Assembly: GCA_019508225.1 (NCBI GenBank)
Contig: JAEKLZ010000163.1
Coordinates: 1-39,521, forward strand
DNA: 39,521 bases
Direction of reading: 5' to 3'
Source of the DNA: Inquilinus limosus
GTDB taxonomy: Bacteria; Pseudomonadota; Alphaproteobacteria; DSM-16000; Inquilinaceae
The translations under genes were made by a program, and so were the position numbers. Positions 24,067 through 32,072 of the stretch are shown here, in pieces. How positions within the stretch are numbered: the stretch's first letter is position 1; the number at the start of each line of letters is the position of its first letter. Below the pieces are notes generated by a model. The model was not told the origin of the DNA. It saw nothing but the letters and a program-made list of their open reading frames with translations, and ran no database searches.

Positions 24067-25320
24067 ATGGTCGACTCCACCCCACTCACCATCACCAACG
24101 CCGATGCACGGCGCCTCTTCCTCGATCTGCACGCGCTGTCGGATCCGCCGCTCGGCCGGCTGACGGTCGATGGCTGCCAGGCGCTGGTGGACCGCATCGG
24201 CTTCGTCCAGATCGACAGCATCAACACGGTCGAACGGGCGCATCACATGATCCTGTTCGCCCGCCGCCACGGCTACGCCCAGACCCAGCTGCCGCGGCTG
24301 GTGGAGAAGACCCGCGGCCTGTTCGAGGGCTGGACCCACGACGCCTCGTTGATTCCGACCCGCTTCTTCCCCTACTGGTCGCGGCGCTTCGGCGACGTGC
24401 AGGCGCGCGCCGCCACCAGCCGCTGGTGGACCGAGGCCGGGCCCGACTTCCCGAAGGTGCTGCAGCAGGTGCGCGACCGGGTGGCGGCGGAAGGGCCGCT
24501 GCTGACCCGCAGCTTCGAGGAGGAGCGGCAGCGCCCCTCCGGCGGCTGGTGGGACTGGACGCCGTCGAAGATGGCGCTGGAGTTCCTGTGGCGCACCGGC
24601 GTGCTGGCGGTGGCGCGGCGCGAGGGCTTCCAGAAGGTCTACGACCTGACCGAGCGGGTGATCCCCGAGCAGCATCGCGGCCCCACGCCGGATCCGGACG
24701 AGGTGGTCGACTGGGCCTGCCGCTCGGCGCTGGAGCGGCTGGGCATGGCCCGGCCCGGCGAGATCGCCGGCTTCTGGGACCTGATCAGCATCCGCGAGGC
24801 GGAGCAGTGGTGCGACCGCCAGGCCCGCGGCGGCGCGCTGCGCGTGGCGCATGTCGAGGGCGCGGACGGCAAGGCCGCCGTGTCCTTCGCCTTCGCCGAC
24901 ATCGAGGACCGGCTGGCCGCGGCGGCGCCGGCGCCGGACGTGCTGCGGGTGCTGTCGCCGTTCGATCCGGTGATCCGCAACCGCCAGCGGCTGGAGCGGC
25001 TGTTCGGCTTCGACTACCGCTTCGAGGCCTTCGTGCCCGAGGCGAAGCGCCGCTGGGGCTACTACGTCTTCCCGATCCTGGAGGGCGACCGCTTCGTCGG
25101 CCGGATCGACATGCGGGCCAAGCGCGACAGCGGCGATCTCGCCGTCGCCGGGTTGTGGTGGGAGCCGAAGGTGCGGTCCAGCAAGGCGCGGCTGCGCCGG
25201 CTGGAGACGCAGCTGGACCGCATCCGCCGCTTCGCCGGGGTCGAGCGGGTGACCTGGCCGGAGGCCAAATCGCCGCTGTCATCCGCGGGTCATCAAACGG
25301 TCGCAAAGCGCGGGGCATAA
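24067..25320 (+). CDS. YcaQ-type winged-helix DNA glycosylase
   Basis: A 417-residue protein of the AlkZ/YcaQ (HTH_42) family. YcaQ removes alkylated or crosslinked bases, including interstrand crosslinks, by base excision. The catalytic QxD motif is seen in RIGFVQIDSINTVERAHH (Q48, D50). Other family blocks are WTHDASLIPTRFFPYW, GWWDWTPSKMALEFLW, LSPFDPVIRNRQRLERLFGF and the C-terminal WGYYVFPILEGDRFVGRID. The ATG at 24067 begins just before the conserved N-terminus; an upstream GTG at 24007 is possible but adds a Gly/Leu-rich stretch with no match. Length is normal. Neighbours are unrelated, so no operon role is evident. Confidence 0.93.
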   Translation: MVDSTPLTITNADARRLFLDLHALSDPPLGRLTVDGCQALVDRIGFVQIDSINTVERAHHMILFARRHGYAQTQLPRLVEKTRGLFEGWTHDASLIPTRFFPYWSRRFGDVQARAATSRWWTEAGPDFPKVLQQVRDRVAAEGPLLTRSFEEERQRPSGGWWDWTPSKMALEFLWRTGVLAVARREGFQKVYDLTERVIPEQHRGPTPDPDEVVDWACRSALERLGMARPGEIAGFWDLISIREAEQWCDRQARGGALRVAHVEGADGKAAVSFAFADIEDRLAAAAPAPDVLRVLSPFDPVIRNRQRLERLFGFDYRFEAFVPEAKRRWGYYVFPILEGDRFVGRIDMRAKRDSGDLAVAGLWWEPKVRSSKARLRRLETQLDRIRRFAGVERVTWPEAKSPLSSAGHQTVAKRGA

Positions 25321-25428
25321 GGGCGCCGCGCGAGAGCCGGCGTTGCGATGTCGGCCTTCGCGCCCATATAAGGCCGCGCGGGCAACCCGCCGGACCGATC
25401 GTGCGGAAGCGGAAGAGAAGGACTGGGT

Positions 25429-26574
25429 ATGGCGGGGGATCTGATCGTCGCCCATGCGCGGATCGTGACGGCGGAGGCCGTGCTGACCGGCAGCGTCGCC
25501 GTCGCCGGCGGGCGGATTTCCGATCTCGACCGGGATGCGGCCAGCCCGCCCGGCGCCGTCGATTTCGAGGGCGACTACCTGCTGCCCGGGCTGGTCGAGC
25601 TGCACACCGACCATCTCGAGCGCCACTACACGCCGCGCCCCGGCGTGCGCTGGCCGGCGGTGACCGCGGTGATGGCGCATGACGCCCAGGTCGCCGCGGC
25701 CGGCATCACCACGGTGTTCGACGCGCTGGCGCTGGTCGGCGGCCGCAACGGTGAGGATCGGCTGGAGACGCTGCGGCCGATGGTCGACGGCATCCGTCAG
25801 GCCCAGGCCGGCGCCATGCTGCGGGCCGAGCATTTCCTGCATCTGCGCTGCGAGGTCACCGAGGCGCATGTGCTCGAGCTGTTCGAGCCGTTCCGCGACG
25901 ACCCGCTGGTGCAGTTCATGTCGGTGATGGACCACGCCCCCGGCCATCGCCAGTTCTCCGACCTCGCCAAGTACCGCGAGATCTACAAGGGCATGCTCGG
26001 CATGACCGACGAGCAGATCGACGCCCAGACGGCGGAGCGGATCGCCGCGTCGCGCACCCACGGCATCACCAATCGCGACGCCCTGGCCGCGATCGGCCGC
26101 GGCCGCGGCCTGCCGATCGCCAGCCATGACGACGAGACCGTGGCCCATGTCGAGGAGGCGGCGGCGCTGGGCATGGTGGTGTCGGAGTTCCCGACCACCC
26201 TGACCGCCGCCCGCGCCGCGCGCGAGCATGGGCTGCAGATCCTGATGGGCGCACCCAACCTGGTCCGCGGCGGCTCCCATTCCGGCAACGTCTCGGCCGG
26301 CGAGCTGGCGCGCGAGGGGCTGGTCGACATCCTGTCGTCGGACTATGTCCCGGTCAGCCTGCTGCATGGCGCCTTCACCCTGGCCGAAGGCGAGCATGGC
26401 ATCGGCCTGCCGCGGGCGCTGGCGACGGTGACGATCAACCCGGCCCGCGCCGCCGGCCTCGAGGATCGCGGCCGGATCGAGCCCGGGCTGCGGGCCGACC
26501 TGCTGCGCGTCCGGCTGGTCGACGGCGTGCCGGTGATCCGCGCCGTCTGGCGCGAGGGCGAAAGAGTCGCATGA
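25429..26574 (+). CDS. phnM: Alpha-D-ribose 1-methylphosphonate 5-triphosphate diphosphatase (PhnM)
   Basis: A 381-residue amidohydrolase-family enzyme. PhnM removes pyrophosphate from ribose 1-methylphosphonate 5-triphosphate in the carbon-phosphorus lyase pathway. Metal-site motifs are LPGLVELHTDHLERHYTPRP (H59, D61, H62), the central IASHDDETVAHVEEA and the late NVSAGELAREGLVDILSSDY. Length equals E. coli PhnM (378). GAAGGA lies about eight bases before the ATG. The unusual point is context: no other phn gene (phnG-L, phnN, phnP) lies within the window on either side, so the gene is separated from its usual cluster. The cytochrome c gene follows after 74 bases and is not known to be related. 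Confidence 0.94.
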   Translation: MAGDLIVAHARIVTAEAVLTGSVAVAGGRISDLDRDAASPPGAVDFEGDYLLPGLVELHTDHLERHYTPRPGVRWPAVTAVMAHDAQVAAAGITTVFDALALVGGRNGEDRLETLRPMVDGIRQAQAGAMLRAEHFLHLRCEVTEAHVLELFEPFRDDPLVQFMSVMDHAPGHRQFSDLAKYREIYKGMLGMTDEQIDAQTAERIAASRTHGITNRDALAAIGRGRGLPIASHDDETVAHVEEAAALGMVVSEFPTTLTAARAAREHGLQILMGAPNLVRGGSHSGNVSAGELAREGLVDILSSDYVPVSLLHGAFTLAEGEHGIGLPRALATVTINPARAAGLEDRGRIEPGLRADLLRVRLVDGVPVIRAVWREGERVA

Positions 26575-26648
26575 TCCCGGAATAACCGGCCCGAGCGACG
26601 GATCGTTTATAAGGACTCGAATCGCCCCTTCGCGCTCCGGAGGCCAGC

Positions 26649-27539
26649 ATGCGCCCGTTCCCGGTTCTCACGGCCCTGATGCTCGCCCTCGGGGCGGCCG
26701 GCGCGGCCCATGCGGCCGATCCGGTGGCGCCCGACCCCACGTCCGCCGACCCGGTGGCGCGCGGCGCCTATGTTTTCACCGCCGGCGGCTGCGCCACCTG
26801 CCACACCGCGCCGGGCGCCGATGCCAAGAAGCTGGCCGGCGGCCGGGCGCTGAAGACCGCCTTCGGCACCTTCTACACCCCGAACATCACCCCGGACCCC
26901 GAGACCGGCATCGGCAAGTGGAGCGAGACGGATTTCCGCCGGGCGCTGCGCGAGGGCGTGTCGCCGGCGGGCGAGGATTTCTATCCGGCCTTCCCCTACA
27001 CCGCCTACACCGGCATCACCGACCGCGACCTGTCCGACCTCTGGGCCTATCTGCGCAGCGTCCTGCCGGTGCGGCAGGCGAACACGCCGCATGAGCTGTC
27101 CTGGCCCTATTCCTGGCGCTCGCTGCTGCCCGGCTGGCGCCTGCTGAACTTCAGCGAAGGGCCGTTCCTGGTGGCGGCCGGCCAATCCGCCGAATGGTAT
27201 CGCGGCGCCTATCTCGTCCGCGTGCTGGGCCATTGCGGCGAATGCCACACGCCGCGCGACATGCTGGGCGGGCTGAACTGGTACGGCGCGTTCTCCGGCA
27301 ATCCCCAGGCGCCCGAAGGCGGCGGCAAGATCCCGAACATCACGCCGGATCCGGATCATGGCATCGGCGGCTGGAGCGACCGGGATATCGCCTACTACCT
27401 GGAAACCGGCAGCACGCCCGACGGCGACTTCGCCGGCGGCGCCATGAGCGAGGTGATCCGCGAGAACACCGGCAAGCTGGTCCCGGCCGACCGGGAGGCC
27501 ATCGCCACCTATCTCAAGAGCCTGAAGCCGCTGCCGTAA
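26649..27539 (+). CDS. Secreted diheme cytochrome c
   Basis: A 296-residue periplasmic c-type cytochrome. A signal peptide (MRPFPVLTALMLALGAAGAA) ends near residue 22. Two haem-attachment motifs are present: C48-ATCH52 and C196-GECH200, each followed by a domain with a PNITPDP block carrying the distal part of the fold. The two-domain arrangement with TPNITPDPETGIGKWSETDF resembles the first two domains of the triheme cytochrome subunit of membrane alcohol/gluconate dehydrogenases; the third haem domain is absent. It probably passes electrons from an unidentified periplasmic dehydrogenase to the respiratory chain, but no dehydrogenase gene is adjacent. GGAGG precedes the ATG. Confidence 0.92.
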   Translation: MRPFPVLTALMLALGAAGAAHAADPVAPDPTSADPVARGAYVFTAGGCATCHTAPGADAKKLAGGRALKTAFGTFYTPNITPDPETGIGKWSETDFRRALREGVSPAGEDFYPAFPYTAYTGITDRDLSDLWAYLRSVLPVRQANTPHELSWPYSWRSLLPGWRLLNFSEGPFLVAAGQSAEWYRGAYLVRVLGHCGECHTPRDMLGGLNWYGAFSGNPQAPEGGGKIPNITPDPDHGIGGWSDRDIAYYLETGSTPDGDFAGGAMSEVIRENTGKLVPADREAIATYLKSLKPLP

Positions 27540-27739
27540 CGATCGCATCGGGGGCGATGGTCGGCGGCTGCAGAATCACCTATAGTGCCGCGGCATTCGT
27601 AATTTTAGGAACATTTGCATTGTATTGACCGGCGCCCGCGATTTCGACGGCGCCGTCCGCTTTCACCGCGACATGCCGTTCCCGCCGCATCGCGACGGCG
27701 CGCCGCCCCGCCGCCCCGCATTCATCGGAGGCTTCCATC

Positions 27740-29800
27740 GTGACCAGCTACACCGGCACCGTCGATCCCGACTACATCTACGGCCTCGGCGATTCCGTGG
27801 TGGTGCCGCCCGGCGCCAACGGCGTGCAGCTCGACCTGTCGGGCGACGACACGCTGAGCGGGGTGGGCGGCGACGACTTCGTCCTGGCCGGTGCCGGCAA
27901 CGATGTGGTCGATGGCGGCGACGGTGCCGACCAGCTCGACGGCGGCGCCGGGGACGACCTGCTGCGCGGCGGCCTCGGGCCCGACGTGCTGACCGGCGGC
28001 GACGGCATCGACACCGCCGACTACAGCACCAGCGGCAAGCCGATCGCCGTGGATCTCTTCGCCGGCACGGGCTCGGCCGGCGATGCCGAGAACGACACCC
28101 TTTCCGGCATCGAGAACGTCATCGGCAGCGCCGGCGACGACACCGTCGACGGCGGCACCGACGACAACGTCCTGTCCGGGCTGGCCGGGGACGACCTGCT
28201 GGTCGGGTATGAGGGCGCCGACACGCTGATCGGCGGCGACGGCAACGACATGCTCGCCGGGGATGCGGAGCCGGGGGCCGGGAGCTGCGGCTGCGGCGAC
28301 GGGCCCGACCATCTGCAGGGCGGCGCCGGCGACGACACGCTCTATGGCGGCGGCGATGCCGACCTGCTCGAAGGCGGCGACGGCAACGACCTGATCGGCA
28401 TCATGGACGCGGCGGAGGTGGTCGCCGGCGAGGTCATCGATGGCGGCGCCGGCTATGACGTCATCGCCTTCACCCCGCTGCCGGGCGGCGACACGCTGCT
28501 GGTGCTGCAGGGCGAGATGCTGATCGGCATCGAGGAGATCGACCTCGGTTTCCCCGGCGGGCCGATCGGCCTGCCGGCGCATCTGCTGCTGATCGGCGTG
28601 CAGTCGAACCTGCTGATCGTCGGCAGCGACGACCGCAACGTGGTCACCGCCGGCGATGCCGCCGACACGGTCCGCGGCCTGGGCGGTGACGACGTGCTGA
28701 TCGGCGGCCTCGGCAACGACACGCTCGACGGCGGCACCGGCGCGGACCAGCTCGACGGCGGCGCCGGGAACGACACTCTCATCGGCGGGCCCGGGGCGGA
28801 CCGGCTGACCGGCGGCGACGGCATCGACACCGTCCTCTATGCCTCGACCGGGGCGCTGACGATCGACCTGCTCGCGCACACCGCCTCGGGCGGCGATGCG
28901 ACGGGCGACATCCTGACCGGGATCGAGAACATCTATGCCACCAGTGCCGGCGACACGGTGAGCGGCGACGGCAGCGGCAACCTCCTGGCCGGCCGGGCTG
29001 GCGACGACGTCCTCGCCGGGCGCGGCGGCGACGACGCGCTCTACGGCGAGGGCGGCAATGACAGCCTCGACGGTGGCGACGGGGCCGACCGGCTGGTCGG
29101 TGGCGACGGCATCGACACCATCCATGGCGGGACGGGCAATGATTCGGTCGATGCCGGCACCGGCGACGACTTTGTCTATGGCGAGGGCGGCCACGACAAC
29201 CTCAATGGCGGGGCCGGCAACGACACGATCGAGGGGGGCGACGGCAACGACACGATCGAAGCCGGTGCCGGGTTCGACACGATCGACGGCGGCGCGGGCA
29301 TCGACACGGTCAGCTATGCCGGCTCGAGCGCGGCGGTGGCGGTCGACCTGGGGACCGCGTCCTTCGCGGGCGGGGATGCCACCGGTGACTCGCTGACCGG
29401 GATAGAGCAGGTGCTCGGCTCGGCCTTCTCCGACGAGCTGATCGGCGACTCCGCCGCCAACACCCTCTGGGGCATGGCCGGCGACGACCGGCTCACCGGC
29501 GGTGGCGGCGGTGACGCGCTGAAGGGCGGCGCCGGCAACGACATCTTCGTCTACACCGCGCTGTCCGACAGCGCCGTGTCGGGCATCGGCAAGGACACCA
29601 TCGCCGATTTCTCGACCGGCGACAGGATCGACCTGTCGGCGATCGGCATCGCCTTCAGCATCGGCACCGGCGGCTTCACCGGCCATGCGGGGGAGATCCG
29701 CATCGTCACCGCCGGGGCGATCCAGGTGGTCTATGCCGACAGCAACGGCGACAAGGCGCCGGACTTCGCCATCAACGTCATCTCCGACCACTTCGTCTAG
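27740..29800 (+). CDS. RTX (hemolysin-type) calcium-binding repeat protein
   Basis: A 686-residue, very acidic, Gly/Asp-rich secreted protein made almost wholly of calcium-binding nonapeptide repeats (GGxGxDxLx). There are two repeat blocks, about residues 35-230 and 300-620, separated by a non-repeat segment around 230-300 (FTPLPGGDTLLVLQGEMLIG). The C-terminal part resembles the serralysin C-terminal domain (GNDIFVYTALSDSA, KDTIADFSTGDRIDLSAI) and ends DFAINVISDHFV, consistent with an uncleaved type I secretion signal. No enzymatic domain is visible, so an adhesin, matrix or surface-layer role is more likely than a protease or toxin. Two cysteines (C183, C185) in a CGC motif are odd for this family. 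The start is GTG at 27740 after CGGAGG. No type I transporter is nearby. Confidence 0.92.
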   Translation: MTSYTGTVDPDYIYGLGDSVVVPPGANGVQLDLSGDDTLSGVGGDDFVLAGAGNDVVDGGDGADQLDGGAGDDLLRGGLGPDVLTGGDGIDTADYSTSGKPIAVDLFAGTGSAGDAENDTLSGIENVIGSAGDDTVDGGTDDNVLSGLAGDDLLVGYEGADTLIGGDGNDMLAGDAEPGAGSCGCGDGPDHLQGGAGDDTLYGGGDADLLEGGDGNDLIGIMDAAEVVAGEVIDGGAGYDVIAFTPLPGGDTLLVLQGEMLIGIEEIDLGFPGGPIGLPAHLLLIGVQSNLLIVGSDDRNVVTAGDAADTVRGLGGDDVLIGGLGNDTLDGGTGADQLDGGAGNDTLIGGPGADRLTGGDGIDTVLYASTGALTIDLLAHTASGGDATGDILTGIENIYATSAGDTVSGDGSGNLLAGRAGDDVLAGRGGDDALYGEGGNDSLDGGDGADRLVGGDGIDTIHGGTGNDSVDAGTGDDFVYGEGGHDNLNGGAGNDTIEGGDGNDTIEAGAGFDTIDGGAGIDTVSYAGSSAAVAVDLGTASFAGGDATGDSLTGIEQVLGSAFSDELIGDSAANTLWGMAGDDRLTGGGGGDALKGGAGNDIFVYTALSDSAVSGIGKDTIADFSTGDRIDLSAIGIAFSIGTGGFTGHAGEIRIVTAGAIQVVYADSNGDKAPDFAINVISDHFV

Positions 29801-29859
29801 TGTAGGACCGTCGCCCCAAGGCGGCGGCGCCCCTCAAGGGCGAAAAGGCAGGGACAGGG

Positions 29860-31035
29860 ATGGTGATCGAGCTGCAGACGAACGAGCCGGCGCCGGAGGC
29901 GACGCTCGCCAACTGGCGCCAGGCGCCCTACAGCCGCTGGGGCTTCCGGAATGTCCCCCGGCTGGTGCCGGTGGCCGAGATCCCGCGCGGTGACTTCGCC
30001 GCCTGCTTCAGGTCCGGCCCGGCGCTGGAGCTGGGCGGGATCGACGTGCCTGGGCAGGGCGTCTCGGTCGCCGGGCTGCTGGCGGACAGCGACACCGACG
30101 GCTTCCTGGTGCTGCATCGCGGCGCGGTGGTGGCCGAGCACTACGCCCATGGGATGGGGCCGAAAGCGCAGCACATCGTCTTCTCGATCAGCAAGTCGAT
30201 CACCGCCCTGATCGCCGGCATCCTGGCCGGCCGCGGCCAGCTCGACCCCGAAGCGCCGGTGACGGCCTATGTGCCGGAGGCGGCGGGCGGGGCCTATGAC
30301 AAGGCCACCGTCCGCCATGTGCTGGACATGACGGTCGGCATCCGCTTCGTCGAGGACTATCTCGACCCGGCCGGCGACGTCGCCCGCTATCGCGTCGCCA
30401 TGGGCTGGAACCCGCCCAGCGCGGTGGCGCGCGACAACGACCTGCACGGCTTCATCGCCCGCCTGCCGGCCGATGGCAGCCGGCATGGCGAGACGTTCCA
30501 CTATGTCTCGCCCAACTCCGACATGCTGGGCTGGATCTGCGAGCGCGCCTCCGGCATGCGCTTCGCCGCGCTGATGACCGAGCTGCTGTGGCGGCCGATG
30601 TGGGCGGAGGCGGATGCGTACATCACGCTCGACGGGCACGGCGCGCCGCGCACCGCCGGCGGCATCGGCATGACCCTGCGCGACCTGGCCCGGATCGGCG
30701 AGCTGATGCGGCGGGACGGCCGCGTCGGCGGCATCCAGGTGGTGCCGAAGGCCTGGGTCGACGACATCCTCGACAATGGCGACCGGCAAGCCTGGGCGCG
30801 GGGCGATCTGGCCGATCTGGCGCCGCAGGGACGCTACCGCAGCCAGTGGTATGTGCCGGGGCGGGACCGCGACGTGGTCTGCGGCATCGGCATCCACGGC
30901 CAATGGATCTATGTCGACCGCGCCGCCGAGCTGGTCATCGCCAAGATGTCGTCGCAGCCCGCGGCGGTCGACGACGCGCTGGACCACCGGCTTCTGGCCG
31001 GCTTCCGGGCGATCGCGCAGGCCGTGAGCGAGTAG
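29860..31035 (+). CDS. Serine hydrolase of the beta-lactamase (class C-like) / NylB-like family
   Basis: A 391-residue protein with the penicillin-binding fold. The nucleophile motif is S109-ISK112 (in VFSISKSITALIAG), the second motif is Y215-VSPN in HYVSPNSDMLGW, and a late HG-containing strand (GIGIHGQWIYVDR) takes the place of KTG. Length and motif positions resemble 6-aminohexanoate-dimer hydrolase NylB and EstB-type esterases, but the natural substrate cannot be read. No signal peptide is visible, so it is probably cytoplasmic and not a resistance beta-lactamase. A weak AGGG precedes the ATG at 29860, 59 bases after the RTX stop. Its stop codon TAG is part of a dispersed palindromic repeat. 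Confidence 0.9.
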   Translation: MVIELQTNEPAPEATLANWRQAPYSRWGFRNVPRLVPVAEIPRGDFAACFRSGPALELGGIDVPGQGVSVAGLLADSDTDGFLVLHRGAVVAEHYAHGMGPKAQHIVFSISKSITALIAGILAGRGQLDPEAPVTAYVPEAAGGAYDKATVRHVLDMTVGIRFVEDYLDPAGDVARYRVAMGWNPPSAVARDNDLHGFIARLPADGSRHGETFHYVSPNSDMLGWICERASGMRFAALMTELLWRPMWAEADAYITLDGHGAPRTAGGIGMTLRDLARIGELMRRDGRVGGIQVVPKAWVDDILDNGDRQAWARGDLADLAPQGRYRSQWYVPGRDRDVVCGIGIHGQWIYVDRAAELVIAKMSSQPAAVDDALDHRLLAGFRAIAQAVSE

Positions 31036-31108
31036 GTTGGGTTCGCGGATGCGAACCCAACGGCATCGATCGTGACTGTTGGGTTCGCCTGAGGCGAACC
31101 CAACCTAC
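31032..31108. repeat. Paired REP-like palindromes (GTTGGGTTCGC type), copy 1
   Basis: Two hairpin units occur: GTTGGGTTCGC / GCGAACCCAAC (31036-31061, loop GGAT) and GTTGGGTTCGCC / GGCGAACCCAAC (31078-31104, loop TGA). The pair is bounded by GTAGG and CCTAC, making the whole also a large palindrome. It fills the gap between two convergent genes and begins inside the TAG stop of the serine hydrolase. The same type occurs at 37619-37708. Confidence 0.85.
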
Positions 31109-31114
31109 GTCATC

Positions 31115-31573
31115 TCAACTCTTCTTGACGCGATAGGTCTCGTGGCAGGCGCCGCAGGACTGGCCGACGGCCGGGAAGGCGGCCTTCACCTTGGCCACGT
31201 CGCCGGACTGGGCGGCGGCGTCCAGCGCCACGATGGCGTCGTGATTGGCCTTCACCTTGGTCTGGAAATCGGCCCAGTTGGCCCAGATCTCCGGTTTCGC
31301 CGCGCTCTTGCCGACGCCGACCGCGGTGCCTTCCGGGAACAGGGACAGCAGCTGGGCGCTGACGCCCGCCATCTTGCCGGTCGCCGCCTTGACGTCGTCG
31401 ATCGTGCCCTGGTTGTCGCGCACGAAGCCGGTCAGCGTCTTGACGCTGGCGCCGTAGGTCTTCATCGCATCCTCGCGCTGCGTCACCACCTCCTCGGGCG
31501 TGGCCGCCCAGGCGATGGCGGCGCCGCAGCTGACGATGGCGGCGGTGATGACGGCGAACTTCAACGAACGCAT
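31115..31573 (-). CDS. Cytochrome c' (class II)
   Basis: A 152-residue periplasmic four-helix-bundle cytochrome. A signal peptide is cut near residue 23 (AIAWA|ATPEE). The single haem motif lies near the C-terminus, C140-GACH144, followed by ETYRVKKS, as is diagnostic for class II cytochromes c. Cytochrome c' proteins bind nitric oxide and are linked to NO defence, especially in purple and other alphaproteobacteria; the role here is inferred from family. GGGGAGG lies five bases before the ATG. It is divergent from rpmJ, and the paired palindromes lie just after its stop. Confidence 0.95.
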   Translation of the reverse strand: MRSLKFAVITAAIVSCGAAIAWAATPEEVVTQREDAMKTYGASVKTLTGFVRDNQGTIDDVKAATGKMAGVSAQLLSLFPEGTAVGVGKSAAKPEIWANWADFQTKVKANHDAIVALDAAAQSGDVAKVKAAFPAVGQSCGACHETYRVKKS

Positions 31574-31721
31574 GGTGCCTCCCCTGAGGTGGGTGCCGGT
31601 CCGGCGGTGATGGGCGCGAGTATGCTGGAGGAATTACCGCGATCTCCAGCGAGTTCGGGCTCCGGCTCGTGGTTCGCTGCGACGTGTCGCAGGGTTACGC
31701 CGCAAATCGTTACGCGCCCGG

Positions 31722-31750
31722 TTGACAGCTGGCGGGGCCGCCACTATGGT
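31722..31750 (+). promoter_or_regulatory. Strong sigma-70 promoter of rpmJ
   Basis: TTGACA (31722-31727) and TATGGT (31745-31750) are separated by exactly 17 bases. It is the best consensus promoter in the window, about 70 bases before the rpmJ ATG. Confidence 0.75.
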
Positions 31751-31821
31751 CCGCGCCTTGAATTCCGGCCCGCGAGCCCGTGCTCCCGGCGGCGCCGGCG
31801 CTGCCGCATGGGATATGGAAT

Positions 31822-31947
31822 ATGAAAGTCGCGAACTCGCTGAAGACCCTGAAGACCCGTCACCGCGCTTGCCGCGTCGTCCGCCGCAAGGGCCGTGTCT
31901 ATGTCATCAACAAGGAGAACCCGCGCTTCAAGGCGCGTCAGGGCTGA
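31822..31947 (+). CDS. rpmJ: 50S ribosomal protein L36 (bL36)
   Basis: A 41-residue basic protein beginning [20 protein letters not shown] and ending [12 protein letters not shown]. It is the longer 41-residue form of bL36 common in alphaproteobacteria. It has only one cysteine, so the Cys/His zinc site of the short form is absent. It binds the large subunit rRNA. The gene stands alone, as is common for this form, with its own strong promoter and a clear intrinsic terminator. It is easily missed because of its size. Confidence 0.97.
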   Translation: MKVANSLKTLKTRHRACRVVRRKGRVYVINKENPRFKARQG

Positions 31948-31971
31948 TTTCAGCCGCTCCTTGAGTTGATT

Positions 31972-32001
31972 AAAGGCCGCGTCCCCGGACGCGGCCTTTT
32001 T
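31972..32001 (+). terminator. Intrinsic terminator of rpmJ
   Basis: AAAGGCCGCGTCC and GGACGCGGCCTTT form a 13-bp complementary stem (about 11 bp if the loop is relaxed), followed by a T-run to 32001. It starts 25 bases after the rpmJ stop. Confidence 0.85.
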
Positions 32002-32072
32002 CGTTGCCGGCGAGGCGGGCCGCTTGCCGGATCGGCCCGGTCTTCCTATCGTCCGCGATGGAGGTCCCGCCG

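Noticed and set aside
23500..25320. A defence island around the acetyltransferase and YcaQ genes
   Set aside because: No toxin, nuclease, helicase or reverse-transcriptase gene is present. The neighbours are ordinary single-gene units in alternating orientation.
27740..29800. DNA-level direct repeats in the RTX gene as a possible tandem-repeat locus
   Set aside because: The repeated GGCGGCGACGGC-type units are explained by the encoded calcium-binding nonapeptides and are too diverged to be a simple tandem array.
29860..31035. The serine hydrolase as a beta-lactamase resistance gene
   Set aside because: It lacks a signal peptide and the KTG motif, and resembles NylB/EstB-type hydrolases instead.
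31032..31108. A CRISPR array or tRNA-like structure
   Set aside because: The units are inverted pairs rather than direct repeats with regular spacers, and no cloverleaf can be drawn.
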